DNA of 64,000 nt from Planctomyces sp. (GTDB lineage: Bacteria > Planctomycetota > Planctomycetia > Planctomycetales > Planctomycetaceae), in NCBI GenBank assembly GCA_016795105.1, contig JAEUIH010000003.1:62001-126000 (forward strand), given 5' to 3'. The notes below the pieces were generated by a model. It had not been told where the DNA came from. It was given only the letters and a program-made list of their open reading frames with translations, and made no database searches. Made by a program: the position numbers and the translations under genes. Of the stretch, positions 1-11,858 are shown in pieces. Position 1 is the first letter of the stretch, and each line of letters begins with the position of its first letter.

Positions 1-1008
1 GGGAATAGTCTTCCTGTGGCTCGACTCGGATTTCCGGCCGTGAAGATTCTTGAAGTTCGATCGGCAGATGGCCGGCAGCGATTTTCCGAAGGTCGACATT
101 ATCGAGTTTCAGAAGATCGACTCTCGCTGATCTTCATGGATTCCGGGAAGACTCCTGTCATTGCTGAATCCGACTTGTTTGTCCCGCGAGATTCACCAAA
201 CAGCTATCGTCACCGGACATCGAATCCGGAGCAGAATCTGCTTTATGCACCTGGTCGGTGGTTTCACGACCGCAATATTGAGATTACCTATGAGCGAGCG
301 GATGTCGCAGATCAGTCGACGGAAACACCGTCAGAGCCTGGTGTGTATGGCAGCCTTGAGCGAATCAGGCAGAGACTCAAAAGCGGACAACGCATTCGAC
401 TTGGTGTCAGTGGTGACAGCATCTCAACGGGACTAGATGCCTCAGCGTTGACCTATGCGTGGCCAAATCAACCCGGATATCCGGACCTGGTTGCGGCGGA
501 ACTTCAGGCGGTGTCCGGAGCCGGAATTGATGTAACAAACCGAGCAGTGGCTGGCTGGAGCGTAGCGAACGGGGTTCAGGACCTGGATGCTCTGCTTCAG
601 AGTGAACCACATCTTGTCATCATTGCGTACGGGATGAATGATGTCGGGCGAAAGGATCCAAAGTGGTTTCGCGAGCAGACTCAACTCATGATCGAGCGAA
701 TCCAGAAGCAGCTTCCACAGACAGACATCGCACTGGTCTCACCAATGCTGGGGAATTCAGAGTGGGTCCACACACCTCGGGAAATGTTTGCACTCTATCG
801 GAATGAGCTGAAGTCTCTGTGTGGTCCCGGAGTCGCCATGGCCGATGTGACGGCTGTCTGGTCCATGATGCTCGAGCACAAGCATGATCACGACCTGACC
901 GGAAACGGACTCAATCACCCAAATGACTATGGGCATCGATTGTATGCGATGACCATTCTCGAATTGTTCAAAGACATAAAGGTGTCAGATGGAGCTGGGG
1001 CTCAGTAA
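1..1008 (+). CDS. SGNH/GDSL-family hydrolase (5' end cut by window)
   Basis: Likely esterase or lipase-like hydrolase of the SGNH superfamily. The frame is open to base 1; the first possible start inside the window is GTG at 16, so the true N-terminus probably lies upstream. Counting from that GTG, block I is SGDSISTG (Ser135), the oxyanion Gly is in AVAGWS (Gly180), block III is YGMNDV (Asn208) and block V is LNHPND (His301), so all four signature residues are present. Residues 1-100 form an N-terminal region rich in beta-strand-like sequence, typical of carbohydrate-esterase-like SGNH proteins with an extra domain. Its end overlaps the next gene by 20 bp, suggesting co-transcription. Substrate unknown. 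Confidence 0.85.
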   Translation, partial: GNSLPVARLGFPAVKILEVRSADGRQRFSEGRHYRVSEDRLSLIFMDSGKTPVIAESDLFVPRDSPNSYRHRTSNPEQNLLYAPGRWFHDRNIEITYERADVADQSTETPSEPGVYGSLERIRQRLKSGQRIRLGVSGDSISTGLDASALTYAWPNQPGYPDLVAAELQAVSGAGIDVTNRAVAGWSVANGVQDLDALLQSEPHLVIIAYGMNDVGRKDPKWFREQTQLMIERIQKQLPQTDIALVSPMLGNSEWVHTPREMFALYRNELKSLCGPGVAMADVTAVWSMMLEHKHDHDLTGNGLNHPNDYGHRLYAMTILELFKDIKVSDGAGAQ

Positions 1009-1771
1009 TCGCGTGGCCGTCGTAACCGGGGGCGGCAGCGGGATCGGACAAGCGACCGCGGATATGCTGTTGGCCGAGGGTTGTCGAGTTGCCGTTTGGG
1101 ATCTGAACGTGTCAGAACCTTCGAAGGCATCTCAGATCAGTGTTCGTTGCGATGTCACGAACAGAACGACACTCGAGGATGCACTTCGGGAAACCGAATT
1201 ACAGCTTGGGTCGGTTGACATCGTCGTTCACGCCGCCGCAATTGGATCGGGCTATTTTGGATTTCCGTTTACTCGAGTACCACCGGAAGCCTGGCAAAGA
1301 GTTCTTGAGGTCAACGTCATGGGCATGGTTAATATTGCTCACCTGTTTGCCCCTCGAATGCTTGAACGTAAGCAGGGATGTTTTGCGTTTCTGGCCAGCG
1401 TCGCGGGGCAGATGGGATCTCAGACAGATCCGCCGTATAGTGCCAGCAAAGCAGCGAACATCAATTTTGCTCAGTGTCTGGCAAAGGACCTGGCTCCGAG
1501 TGGAATTCGCGTGAATACAGTGTGCCCAGGAATGGTCAAAACACCGCTGAATGAGTCTGTCTGGAAGGCGTGGGTTGAACAGCAGCCTGTCGGAGACCAG
1601 CGGACCTACGAACAATGGGCCTCGGAGAAGATAGGGAGTGTGATCCCTTTGAAGCGATGGCAGACGGCCGATGATGTTGCCGCGATGCTCGTTTTCCTGT
1701 GCAGCGATCGTTGTCGGGAAGTCACCGGTCAGACCATCAATGTCGATGGTGGTTGCGTGATGCACTGGTGA
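989..1771 (+). CDS. Short-chain dehydrogenase/reductase (SDR)
   Basis: Classical NAD(P)-dependent SDR oxidoreductase of 260 residues, the usual family length. The cofactor-binding TGGGSGIG motif is at residues 13-20, the HAAA equivalent of NAG follows strand 4, and the catalytic pair YxxxK reads YSASK at 150-154. The C-terminal INVDGG signature is typical of FabG-like and alcohol-dehydrogenase-like members. It begins inside the last 20 bp of the SGNH hydrolase gene, so the two are probably co-translated and may act on the same substrate class. The substrate cannot be read from the sequence. Confidence 0.9.
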   Translation: MELGLSNRVAVVTGGGSGIGQATADMLLAEGCRVAVWDLNVSEPSKASQISVRCDVTNRTTLEDALRETELQLGSVDIVVHAAAIGSGYFGFPFTRVPPEAWQRVLEVNVMGMVNIAHLFAPRMLERKQGCFAFLASVAGQMGSQTDPPYSASKAANINFAQCLAKDLAPSGIRVNTVCPGMVKTPLNESVWKAWVEQQPVGDQRTYEQWASEKIGSVIPLKRWQTADDVAAMLVFLCSDRCREVTGQTINVDGGCVMHW

Positions 1772-1802
1772 AGGACTGTGGGAATTTAGGATTGGCAGAA
1801 AC

Positions 1803-2024
1803 ATGGGAGTTTCATTCATCCTGCTGGCCGGGATTGTCGTTTCTTTGGTCATTGGTTTCCTGATCGTCTGGATAGCCGCCCATTTTTCGACTCGTGAAGG
1901 GCAAAAACATCGAGCCGCGATTCTCCTTCCGGGTGTCCTGTTTGCATTGATGGTCAATTCGTGGTGGGTTTTCCTGACACTGATGGTGTTTTTCCAACTT
2001 TTTGTACTTCGTCGGGATCCGTAG
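1803..2024 (+). CDS. Small two-helix membrane protein, unknown function
   Basis: A 73-residue protein with two hydrophobic helices (about residues 5-26 and 40-66) separated by a basic loop containing STREGQKHR, and ending in LRRDP. The ATG lies 31 bp after the SDR stop, in the same direction, so it may be the third gene of that operon. I do not recognise the family. The coherent membrane topology and basic loop argue that it is real. Confidence 0.55.
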   Translation: MGVSFILLAGIVVSLVIGFLIVWIAAHFSTREGQKHRAAILLPGVLFALMVNSWWVFLTLMVFFQLFVLRRDP

Positions 2025-2131
2025 CCGATTTCGTGCTCGTATCATGAATCTCCAGCCGTAAAATGGATTCATTGAAGACGCATACTTCAGGTGCGTGAAA
2101 CTGGAAAGCAACTAGAAGACTGGTTTGAGCA

Positions 2132-3118
2132 ATGTCACTTCCTGTCATTCAAAATCCCGCTGTCGTTGAAGAAGATCCTCTGGATCTCATGGACGAAATT
2201 GAATCGCTCAAGAAAGAAAAAGACGCGTCGATTCTTGCTCACTATTACGTGGATGGCGAAATTCAGGATATTGCGGACTTTACGGGAGACAGCCTGAAGC
2301 TGGCCCGCGACGCAACGAAAGTAACTACGTCAACGATCGTATTCGCGGGCGTCCATTTTATGGGCGAGTCCGCAAAGATTATGAACCCGGAAAAGCGTGT
2401 TCTGATCCCGGATCTGCATGCCGGTTGTTCGTTGGCCGAGAGTTGTCCGCCGGACCAGTTGGCTGCATTTCAGGAGCAGCTTCGAGCGAATGGGCGAGAC
2501 TTTCACACCGTCGCCTACATCAATACATCAGCTGCTGTGAAGAGTCTGGTTGACTGGATTGTGACCAGCGGGAATGCTCGCGAGATCATCGATCGTGTTC
2601 CAAAAGAGAAAGAGATTCTGTTTGTCCCGGACCAGCATCTCGGTCGTTACCTGATGGAAGTGACCGGCCGAAAGATGATACTCTGGCCAGGCTCATGCAT
2701 GGTTCACGAGGTCTTCAGTATTCAGGATCTACTCCGAGCAAAACGCAATAACCCTGGCAGCGTTGTGATGGCGCATCCGGAATGTCCGCAGAACATTCTG
2801 GAGCTGACAGATGTGATCGGTGGTACAGAAAAGATGCGACGTCATGTGATGGCGACAGAGACGCCAACCACATTCCTCGTGGCCACTGAAGCAGCCATGA
2901 TTCATCCGCTGCAGAAGGCGGCTCCTCAGCATACGTACATTCCTGTGCCCGGGATTATGGCATCAACGGGAGAAACCTGTGCCTGCAACCGATGTCCTCA
3001 CATGTCGCTGAATACACTCCAGAAAGTGCGAGATTGTCTGCGAAACGGTGGCCCGGAGATCGTTTGGCGGGACTACTATGCAAAGGCTCGCGAAGTTCTG
3101 GATCGCAGTCTGCTTTAA
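2132..3118 (+). CDS. nadA: Quinolinate synthase A
   Basis: Condenses iminoaspartate with dihydroxyacetone phosphate to quinolinate in de novo NAD synthesis, using a [4Fe-4S] cluster. At 328 residues it has the usual length. Diagnostic stretches are [16 protein letters not shown] (36-51), the first cluster cysteine in [12 protein letters not shown] (Cys99), AHPECPQNI in the middle and [11 protein letters not shown] near the C-terminus; the last two carry the remaining cluster cysteines. No nadB or nadC is next to it; the following genes are unrelated, so it is probably transcribed alone. Confidence 0.96.
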   Translation: MSLPVIQNPAVVEEDPLDLMDEIESLKKEKDASILAHYYVDGEIQDIADFTGDSLKLARDATKVTTSTIVFAGVHFMGESAKIMNPEKRVLIPDLHAGCSLAESCPPDQLAAFQEQLRANGRDFHTVAYINTSAAVKSLVDWIVTSGNAREIIDRVPKEKEILFVPDQHLGRYLMEVTGRKMILWPGSCMVHEVFSIQDLLRAKRNNPGSVVMAHPECPQNILELTDVIGGTEKMRRHVMATETPTTFLVATEAAMIHPLQKAAPQHTYIPVPGIMASTGETCACNRCPHMSLNTLQKVRDCLRNGGPEIVWRDYYAKAREVLDRSLL

Positions 3119-3252
3119 GTTCGTCCTGGTTTGTGTTGCGAGGACTCTGTCAGCGGAGGTTGCGACGAGTTCGCGATCAGCTGCGAAAATGAAACGTCCT
3201 TTTTCAGCGGCGGTGATAAAACATCCGCCTTCAGCGGAATGGGAGAGCCGGG

Positions 3253-4596
3253 ATGTCATTGCTGAAATGTGTTGGTGGTTTGTGGGTTGTCGTTTTGAGT
3301 GTATTTGTTTGTCCCGGCGATGCAGATGCTGCGTTTCGCGCGGGTTTTGCGAAGGCAGACATTACACCTCAGAAGCCGGTACCGATGTGGGGCTATGGGG
3401 ACCGGCATGCGGCGTTGTCAAAAGGCGTACTGGACCCGCTGTATGCGAAAGCAGTTGTGATCGAAGCGGGAGGAGAGCGGCTGGCGATCGTGGGCCTGGA
3501 TCTTGGTCGATCACCCCGAGCCGATCAGATGGTTCGGATTCGTCAGGCCGTTCAGCAACAGTCAGGTGTAGGCCACCTGTTAATATCGGGTTCTCATACG
3601 CATCACGGCCCCGTCATTGAATTGCTCGACGAAGAAGGCAAAGGGCGAGGGACCTTTGATGATGCTGTCGCATACGCGAACGAGCTTGAATCAAGACTGA
3701 TTGCGGTCATTAACGCCGCCGCCGCATCGCTGGAGGATGCTCAGATTGGCTGGGGTACGACCGCGATCGACATGAATCGAAATCGTCATTCAGGAATTGA
3801 GCCGAAGCCGCGCGACACGGAGCTGGGTGTCATACGGATTGATCATCTCAGCGGCAAGCCGCTTGTCGTCATCGCGAATTTTGCGGCGCATCCAACGATG
3901 GTCAAAGGTGAAGATCTGAGGTTCTCAGCCGACTGGCCTGGGCAGATGATGAATGCAGTGGAAGCCGGGTTGGGCACCAACTGCATTTTCATGCAGGGTG
4001 CCGCGGGCGATCTGTCGACAAAAACAACAGAAGAAACTCGTGGTCATGAGCTGTTTGGTCGGGCGATTGCTGTCCATGTTCAGAGCGTTGCGAGTTCGAT
4101 CAGTACGTCCCGACCAGAGAAACCTTCGATTGCGAGTCGCAGTGACATCTTTGAGTTTCCTACGAGGCTTCCGTTTTCCAGCCCTCTGATTCAGGCAATG
4201 TTCTCCGCGGCCTTCTTTCCCGAACTGGCTCAGGCATCGCTGAACGACGACTTGAAATCCAACATCATTCATCCGGAGCTGACAACGGTCCTGCTGAATG
4301 GGCAGTTGGCGCTCGTCGGAGGATCGGGTGAGTTTTTCTGCAGTCATTCAGTTCGACTCAAGGAACGATCGCGAGCAGACGAGACCTTCTTCTTTGGTTA
4401 CTGCAATGGGCACCATATGTATCTGCCGACAATCGAGGGTGCGGCTGAGGGTGGCTATGGTGCCGATTCAACAGTGAGTTGGGTGAGTCTGGGTGCGGGT
4501 GAAGAGATGATGGATCAGGCGCTGATCAACATCTATTCACTGCTTGGAAAGTTTCCCGAGAATTCACTCACCAACACTGATGCCGAGACAGAATGA
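3253..4596 (+). CDS. Neutral/alkaline non-lysosomal ceramidase-like secreted protein
   Basis: Exported protein of 447 residues with a Sec signal peptide (hydrophobic 8-20, cleavage near ADA-AF). The mature start GFAKADITPQ is the hallmark of the ceramidase-like family that is common and multi-copy in planctomycetes. Candidate metal ligands are in SHTHHGP and ANFAAHPTM. It is much shorter than true ceramidases (about 650 residues or more) and lacks their C-terminal immunoglobulin-like domain, so the real substrate may be another amide or ester. Its TGA overlaps the ATG of the next gene (ATGA), so the two are translationally coupled. Confidence 0.85.
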   Translation: MSLLKCVGGLWVVVLSVFVCPGDADAAFRAGFAKADITPQKPVPMWGYGDRHAALSKGVLDPLYAKAVVIEAGGERLAIVGLDLGRSPRADQMVRIRQAVQQQSGVGHLLISGSHTHHGPVIELLDEEGKGRGTFDDAVAYANELESRLIAVINAAAASLEDAQIGWGTTAIDMNRNRHSGIEPKPRDTELGVIRIDHLSGKPLVVIANFAAHPTMVKGEDLRFSADWPGQMMNAVEAGLGTNCIFMQGAAGDLSTKTTEETRGHELFGRAIAVHVQSVASSISTSRPEKPSIASRSDIFEFPTRLPFSSPLIQAMFSAAFFPELAQASLNDDLKSNIIHPELTTVLLNGQLALVGGSGEFFCSHSVRLKERSRADETFFFGYCNGHHMYLPTIEGAAEGGYGADSTVSWVSLGAGEEMMDQALINIYSLLGKFPENSLTNTDAETE

Positions 4597-5519
4597 GCCA
4601 GCTGCCCCGCCACGACTCCGTGCTTTCTTTGATTGGTAACACGCCTCTGATCCCATTGCCGTTTCCGGAAGAGGAAATCACGCTGCTTTGCAAATGTGAG
4701 TTCCTGAATCCCAGCGGCAGCATCAAGGACCGGTTTGCTCAGTGTGTGGTTGCGGATGCGGAACGCCGAGGTCTGTTGCGGCCGGGTTCTGTAATTCTGG
4801 AATGCACCAGTGGCAACACCGGAATAGCGCTTGCCATGGTTGGAGCCGCACGCGGATATGCGGTCACAATTCTGATGAGTGAAGGTGCCAGTGTTGAGCG
4901 TCGGCATTTACTACAGAGACTTGGTGCCGAAATTGTTTTGATACCGGCCGGTCAGTCATACCAATCCGGAATCGAACTCACTCGGGAAATGGCAGCCAGA
5001 GATTCGAAGTACTTCCTGCCTCGACAGTTTGAGAACCCCCTGAACGTGGAAGACCATGAGCAGACAACAGGGCCTGAGATCATTGCACAAGTGGGGCGTC
5101 CCGTGGACGCATTTGTTGCCGGTTACGGGACAGGCGGGTCGCTTGGGGGTTGTGGGCGAGCGATCAAGGCCCGGTATCCTCAGGCGCTGATTGCTGCGAT
5201 GGAGCCTGCTGAAGCTGAGCTTCAGGCTGCTGAATGTCGTTGTTGTTTCTGCATTGAAGGAGTAGCAGGGAAGGGGTTTGTTCCGCCACTGCTGCGAGAA
5301 GCTCCGTTGGATCGCGTAGTAAAGATTACTGCCGAGCGAGCGATGGAAGTGACTCGGATGCTGCACCGTCGATTTGGGTTGCTGGTCGGCACAAGTTCCG
5401 GCGCCAATGTTGCGGCATCAATCGAAGTTGGGCGAACATTGCCCCGCGGAGCCACGATCGTCACGCTTTTGTGTGATCGAGCTGAGCGATACTTCAGTAC
5501 TCCACTGTTTCTGCGTTAG
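4593..5519 (+). CDS. Cysteine synthase / PLP-dependent beta-synthase family enzyme
   Basis: Fold type II PLP enzyme of 308 residues. The PLP lysine is Lys45 in NPSGSIKDR; the substrate-binding loop is TSGNTG; the phosphate-binding loop is GTGGSLGG; the C-terminal Ser motif reads VGTSSGAN. These match O-acetylserine sulfhydrylases (CysK/CysM). Unusually, the region that normally reads HKIxGIGxGFxP is replaced by a cysteine-rich stretch CRCCFCIEGVAGKGFVP, so substrate preference may differ. The ATG overlaps the upstream stop by 4 bp. Its stop overlaps tail-to-tail with the stop of the minus-strand transporter gene. Confidence 0.85.
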   Translation: MSQLPRHDSVLSLIGNTPLIPLPFPEEEITLLCKCEFLNPSGSIKDRFAQCVVADAERRGLLRPGSVILECTSGNTGIALAMVGAARGYAVTILMSEGASVERRHLLQRLGAEIVLIPAGQSYQSGIELTREMAARDSKYFLPRQFENPLNVEDHEQTTGPEIIAQVGRPVDAFVAGYGTGGSLGGCGRAIKARYPQALIAAMEPAEAELQAAECRCCFCIEGVAGKGFVPPLLREAPLDRVVKITAERAMEVTRMLHRRFGLLVGTSSGANVAASIEVGRTLPRGATIVTLLCDRAERYFSTPLFLR

Positions 5520-6415
5520 CGACCAATCGCCGTAATTACTGCGGCAGTGAGCAGGACAGCGCCGATGAGTCTCATCAGCATTGTTGTGGGGGCAAGAAAC
5601 GCTTCGTTGGCACCGAACCATCGCGCAAGAATCCAGGAAAGCGAAACACCCCACAGGCCTCGGAGCGAATACACAATATTGACGCGAGTTGCATCGCCCC
5701 AGGTGCCGAGTGCGTATGACATACTCATGGCCTGAACCGCCATCATGAAAGTTCCGATCAGCATCCATCCCAGAATTCCTTTTCGGTACAGGACGGTCGG
5801 GCGATCCACCCAGGGTATCAGGAGGAGAGAAAATCCAGCGGTCGCAGCGAAGACAACAGGGAGGAATTCGCGGCTGTTCCAGCGAGTTCCCCACATCTGA
5901 AGGAGAATATCGAAAAGTGAGAGTGCTATGCCCGAGAGAAGCACCATTCCTATGGTCAGACCGCGTCGATCGGCAGATGTTTTGTCGCCCAGACCAGTTC
6001 TGCGACCCGTGAACTGAACGAATGCCACACCGCCGGCGGCCAGGCAGGCAGCGATCCAGATGCGGTAAGGGATGGCTTCGCCTGCCATCAGGAGTCCGCA
6101 AAGGGCAACAATCAGCACCTTGACTCCAAAGACGGGAGTGGCAACGGAGACATCTCCGTACTGAAAAGCGAGATAAGTAAAAATCTGTCCAAGAACGAAC
6201 AGGCCACCGATGACAGCCGCCTGTCCCCATGCAGCGGTTGGAGCGATCTGCCAGTTCAGAATCGCAGGGACTCCCCACAAGAGAGCCAGCCAGAGATTGG
6301 CGAACACTGTTCCGGTCCATGGACTGGCCCCCTGCATCGTGGCGAGTTTCACCAGCATCATCGCGAGTACGAAGACGATGCTGGAGAACAGCGGCAACAA
6401 CAGATGAACAGGCAC
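5516..6415 (-). CDS. EamA-like (DMT superfamily) transporter
   Basis: Integral membrane protein of 299 residues with about ten hydrophobic helices arranged as two EamA repeats, the standard DMT architecture. The first repeat contains the typical FQYGDVSVATPVFGVKVL and the second FMMAVQAMSMSYALGTWGDA. Substrate unknown; family members export amino acids, nucleotide sugars or metabolites. Translation probably starts at GTG 6415, directly followed by the first helix. It lies 22 bp downstream of the SNF2 helicase gene on the same strand, so it may be its operon partner, though no functional link is evident. Confidence 0.85.
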   Translation of the reverse strand: MPVHLLLPLFSSIVFVLAMMLVKLATMQGASPWTGTVFANLWLALLWGVPAILNWQIAPTAAWGQAAVIGGLFVLGQIFTYLAFQYGDVSVATPVFGVKVLIVALCGLLMAGEAIPYRIWIAACLAAGGVAFVQFTGRRTGLGDKTSADRRGLTIGMVLLSGIALSLFDILLQMWGTRWNSREFLPVVFAATAGFSLLLIPWVDRPTVLYRKGILGWMLIGTFMMAVQAMSMSYALGTWGDATRVNIVYSLRGLWGVSLSWILARWFGANEAFLAPTTMLMRLIGAVLLTAAVITAIGR

Positions 6416-6437
6416 GAATCAGATCTATCTGAGAGAA

Positions 6438-9749
<3,312 letters not shown>

Positions 9750-10079
9750 AAATTCCGGTCAGATCGATCAATGATGAAGAAAGGCATTCCGCCCTTCGGA
9801 TTCCGTTTACAAAAGACCGCTTCCAGGCGGTTGATCACTCTTCCCCTGCACGCCCTCGGCGCAGCGGATCGGGAAGGGTAACCGAAAGGTGGGGTCCCTG
9901 GCCAGAACAGCCTGGCGAATTCGCAAAGACTGAGTAAATTCAGGGAAATTTCCCGGTTTGGTGAAAACCAGTCGGGAATGACCCATTGAAATTGTATTTT
10001 TTTCACAATGTATTCTCCCTAAAAACAACCGGCAAAACCAAACATCATCGACACTGCACCACCGAGAATCGTTGCTGTT

Positions 10080-10138
10080 CTGCAAGTGTCTGTCCCCCGC
10101 TCTGCAGGTGTCTGCCCCTGCTGAGTCCCTGCTGAGTC
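10080..10138. repeat. Direct repeats upstream of RAYT transposase
   Basis: Two copies of a CTGCARGTGTCTGYCCC motif lie at 10080-10096 and 10102-10118, followed by two copies of CTGCTGAGTC at 10118-10127 and 10129-10138. GTGTCTGTCCC-type sequences are a known companion of REP-associated transposase genes; here no matching inverted copy was found downstream of the gene. Confidence 0.6.
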
Positions 10139-10180
10139 AAACCTGAACCGTCCCTCCCGAATTCCGGGATTCGAACTTGC

Positions 10181-10208
10181 TTGACAGAACTAGTGGGATA
10201 GCTAATAT
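10181..10208 (+). promoter_or_regulatory. Sigma70-like promoter of RAYT gene
   Basis: A perfect -35 box TTGACA at 10181-10186, a 16-bp spacer, and a -10 box TAATAT at 10203-10208, about 100 bp upstream of the transposase ATG. It is the best consensus promoter seen in the window. Confidence 0.6.
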
Positions 10209-10308
10209 TCACACCTAGTGAAAAATTCCGTATTGGGTGTGGGACGCCCTTCAGTGCCGCAGAGCTTTGCGATGGACGCAGAGCATTCGGCTGGAGGAGG
10301 AAGTTCTC

Positions 10309-11469
10309 ATGGCTCGACGAAGACGTTCGGATGTGTTTGTTGCAGACGAAACCGCAGTTGTCCACGTGATGAATCGCACGGTTCGAGGCCTGTTTCTTCT
10401 TGGTGAGGAACCCGTTAGCAGGAAGAACTTCGATTATCGGAAAGAGTGGATGGAGCAGCGACTCCAGTTACAGGCATCCTGTTTCGCGATTGATCTTCTG
10501 GGCTTTTCAATACTCAGCAATCACTTCCATCAGGTTTTGCGTTCCAGACCGGATATTTCAGAAAGCTGGAGCAACGAAGAAGTTGCACGACGCTGGTTGA
10601 TGCTCTGTCCTGAGAAGCGCGACGAAAAAGGAATCCCGTTCGACCCAACAGACGAAGACATTGCAAATCTGTGCCGCCAGAAAAAGAAGATCAAAGAATA
10701 CAGAAAGCGTCTGACCGACATTTCTTGGTGGATGAGGCTCTTCAATCAGACGATTGCTCAGCGGGCCAATCGTGAAGACAAGAAGACCGGAAGTTTTTGG
10801 CAGGGGCGATTCAAGGCCGTTCGTCTGTTGGATGAAGCATCTTTGCTGGCGTGCATGGCTTATGTGGATCTAAATCCCGTTCGAGCAGCTCTGGCTGAAA
10901 CCCTGGAAGAAAGCCGATTTACATCTGCGTGGCATCGACTTCAGGAAATTCGTGGCGACCAGCGAGATTCCTGTTCCGAAAGTTCCATTCAAGCCAGTGA
11001 TCCTGCTGAACGGTCCAGGCATGTCGAAGAGATGTGCACGGGGAACAGACTATCTGATCCTGAGCATCATAAGAGCGACGAGCCTGGCGCTATGCTGCCT
11101 TACCTCGCACCAGTACTTCTCGCCCCCGAAGAAAAGGACGTGGCCCCATGCAATCGGGAGAGTCAACGTCGATGCAGCAATAAGGGGTTTCTGCCGATGA
11201 CGACAGCAGAGTATCTAAATCTGCTCGACTGGACAGCGAGGCAGCCGCGGCAGGGTGCTGTGGGGAAGACACCGTCCGCGTTTGCGGCACTGTTTGAACG
11301 CCTCCAGATCAGCACTGAAGTGTGGCTGCAGCTGGTTCGAAACTTCCGCCGATATTTTGGAGCAGTTGCAGGAAAGCCTGCTCAGGTAGAGGCTCACGTG
11401 ACCGCAACGTCGAAGACCAGGTTTCGTCTTCCTAAAGCGACAAAGGAACTCCTGACCACGCATGCCTGA
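10309..11469 (+). CDS. REP-associated tyrosine transposase (RAYT, Y1/HUH type)
   Basis: HUH single-strand transposase related to IS200/IS605 TnpA, of the long planctomycete type (386 residues). The start is set at ATG 10309 because GGAGGAGGAAG lies just before it. The N-terminal half has HVMNRT, the HUH equivalent NHFH in LSNHFHQVL, FWQGRFKAVRL and YVDLNPVRA with the candidate catalytic Tyr. About 150 further residues follow the catalytic domain and end in a basic segment. An insertion between the HUH motif and FWQGRF (LCPEKRDEKG and the KKKIKEYRKR region) makes it longer than classical RAYTs. The HUH motif looks intact, so it may be active. Confidence 0.88.
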   Translation: MARRRRSDVFVADETAVVHVMNRTVRGLFLLGEEPVSRKNFDYRKEWMEQRLQLQASCFAIDLLGFSILSNHFHQVLRSRPDISESWSNEEVARRWLMLCPEKRDEKGIPFDPTDEDIANLCRQKKKIKEYRKRLTDISWWMRLFNQTIAQRANREDKKTGSFWQGRFKAVRLLDEASLLACMAYVDLNPVRAALAETLEESRFTSAWHRLQEIRGDQRDSCSESSIQASDPAERSRHVEEMCTGNRLSDPEHHKSDEPGAMLPYLAPVLLAPEEKDVAPCNRESQRRCSNKGFLPMTTAEYLNLLDWTARQPRQGAVGKTPSAFAALFERLQISTEVWLQLVRNFRRYFGAVAGKPAQVEAHVTATSKTRFRLPKATKELLTTHA

Positions 11470-11858
11470 CTGGGACATCCTGCTGGGCACGAAGTTCTCA
11501 CAACCTCTGTGTCGGAAACCTGCTGACACGAATCAATACACCGCATGAGGATCATTGTCGGTTTCTACCAAAACGACGATTGGATCCTCCGCATATGCGT
11601 GCGCGCATTGCTCGGCCGATTGAGCTTCTAAAGGTCGTCCGTTGGCAGATTTGAGGCTGAATAGCCTGTGTCTGTCAAACATTTCACCGGTGCTCATGGC
11701 GTTTCATCCAACGATCGCACCTGACCTCCCTTCCCAGCCGCCGAACCACAGCATCGCTCCAACCAGCCAGCAATTTCCCCGTCCGTCAGACTCGCTCCCA
11801 TCGACGCAAGTCCCACCGCTCAAATTCTTTACGCGTATAGAAAAACTCTCTGTCCCCG
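11470..11858. other. Intergenic region between RAYT and bioA
   Basis: About 390 bp between the ends of two convergent genes. A proline-rich open frame at 11642-11884 has no recognisable features and is probably chance. No terminator hairpin or downstream copy of the RAYT-associated repeats could be recognised. Confidence 0.4.

Larger units (their letters stand above)
9750..10308. other. Intergenic region between divergent SNF2 helicase and RAYT genes
   Basis: No convincing gene. It holds a possible hairpin at 9948-9978 (arms TTCCCG/CGGGAA and GTTT/AAAC), a small ATTGT/ACAAT stem-loop around 9989-10010, paired direct repeats at 10080-10138 and a sigma70-like promoter at 10181-10208. The helicase promoter must lie in the left part but was not identified. 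Confidence 0.5.

Noticed and set aside
1199-1957. Long minus-strand open frame inside the SDR gene
   Set aside because: It lies opposite a clear SDR with full catalytic motifs, and its translation has no family features; a shadow of codon usage.
3201-3240. Small GC-rich hairpin with TCAGCGG repeats between nadA and the ceramidase-like gene
   Set aside because: Short, bulged, no T-run; not distinguishable from chance structure.
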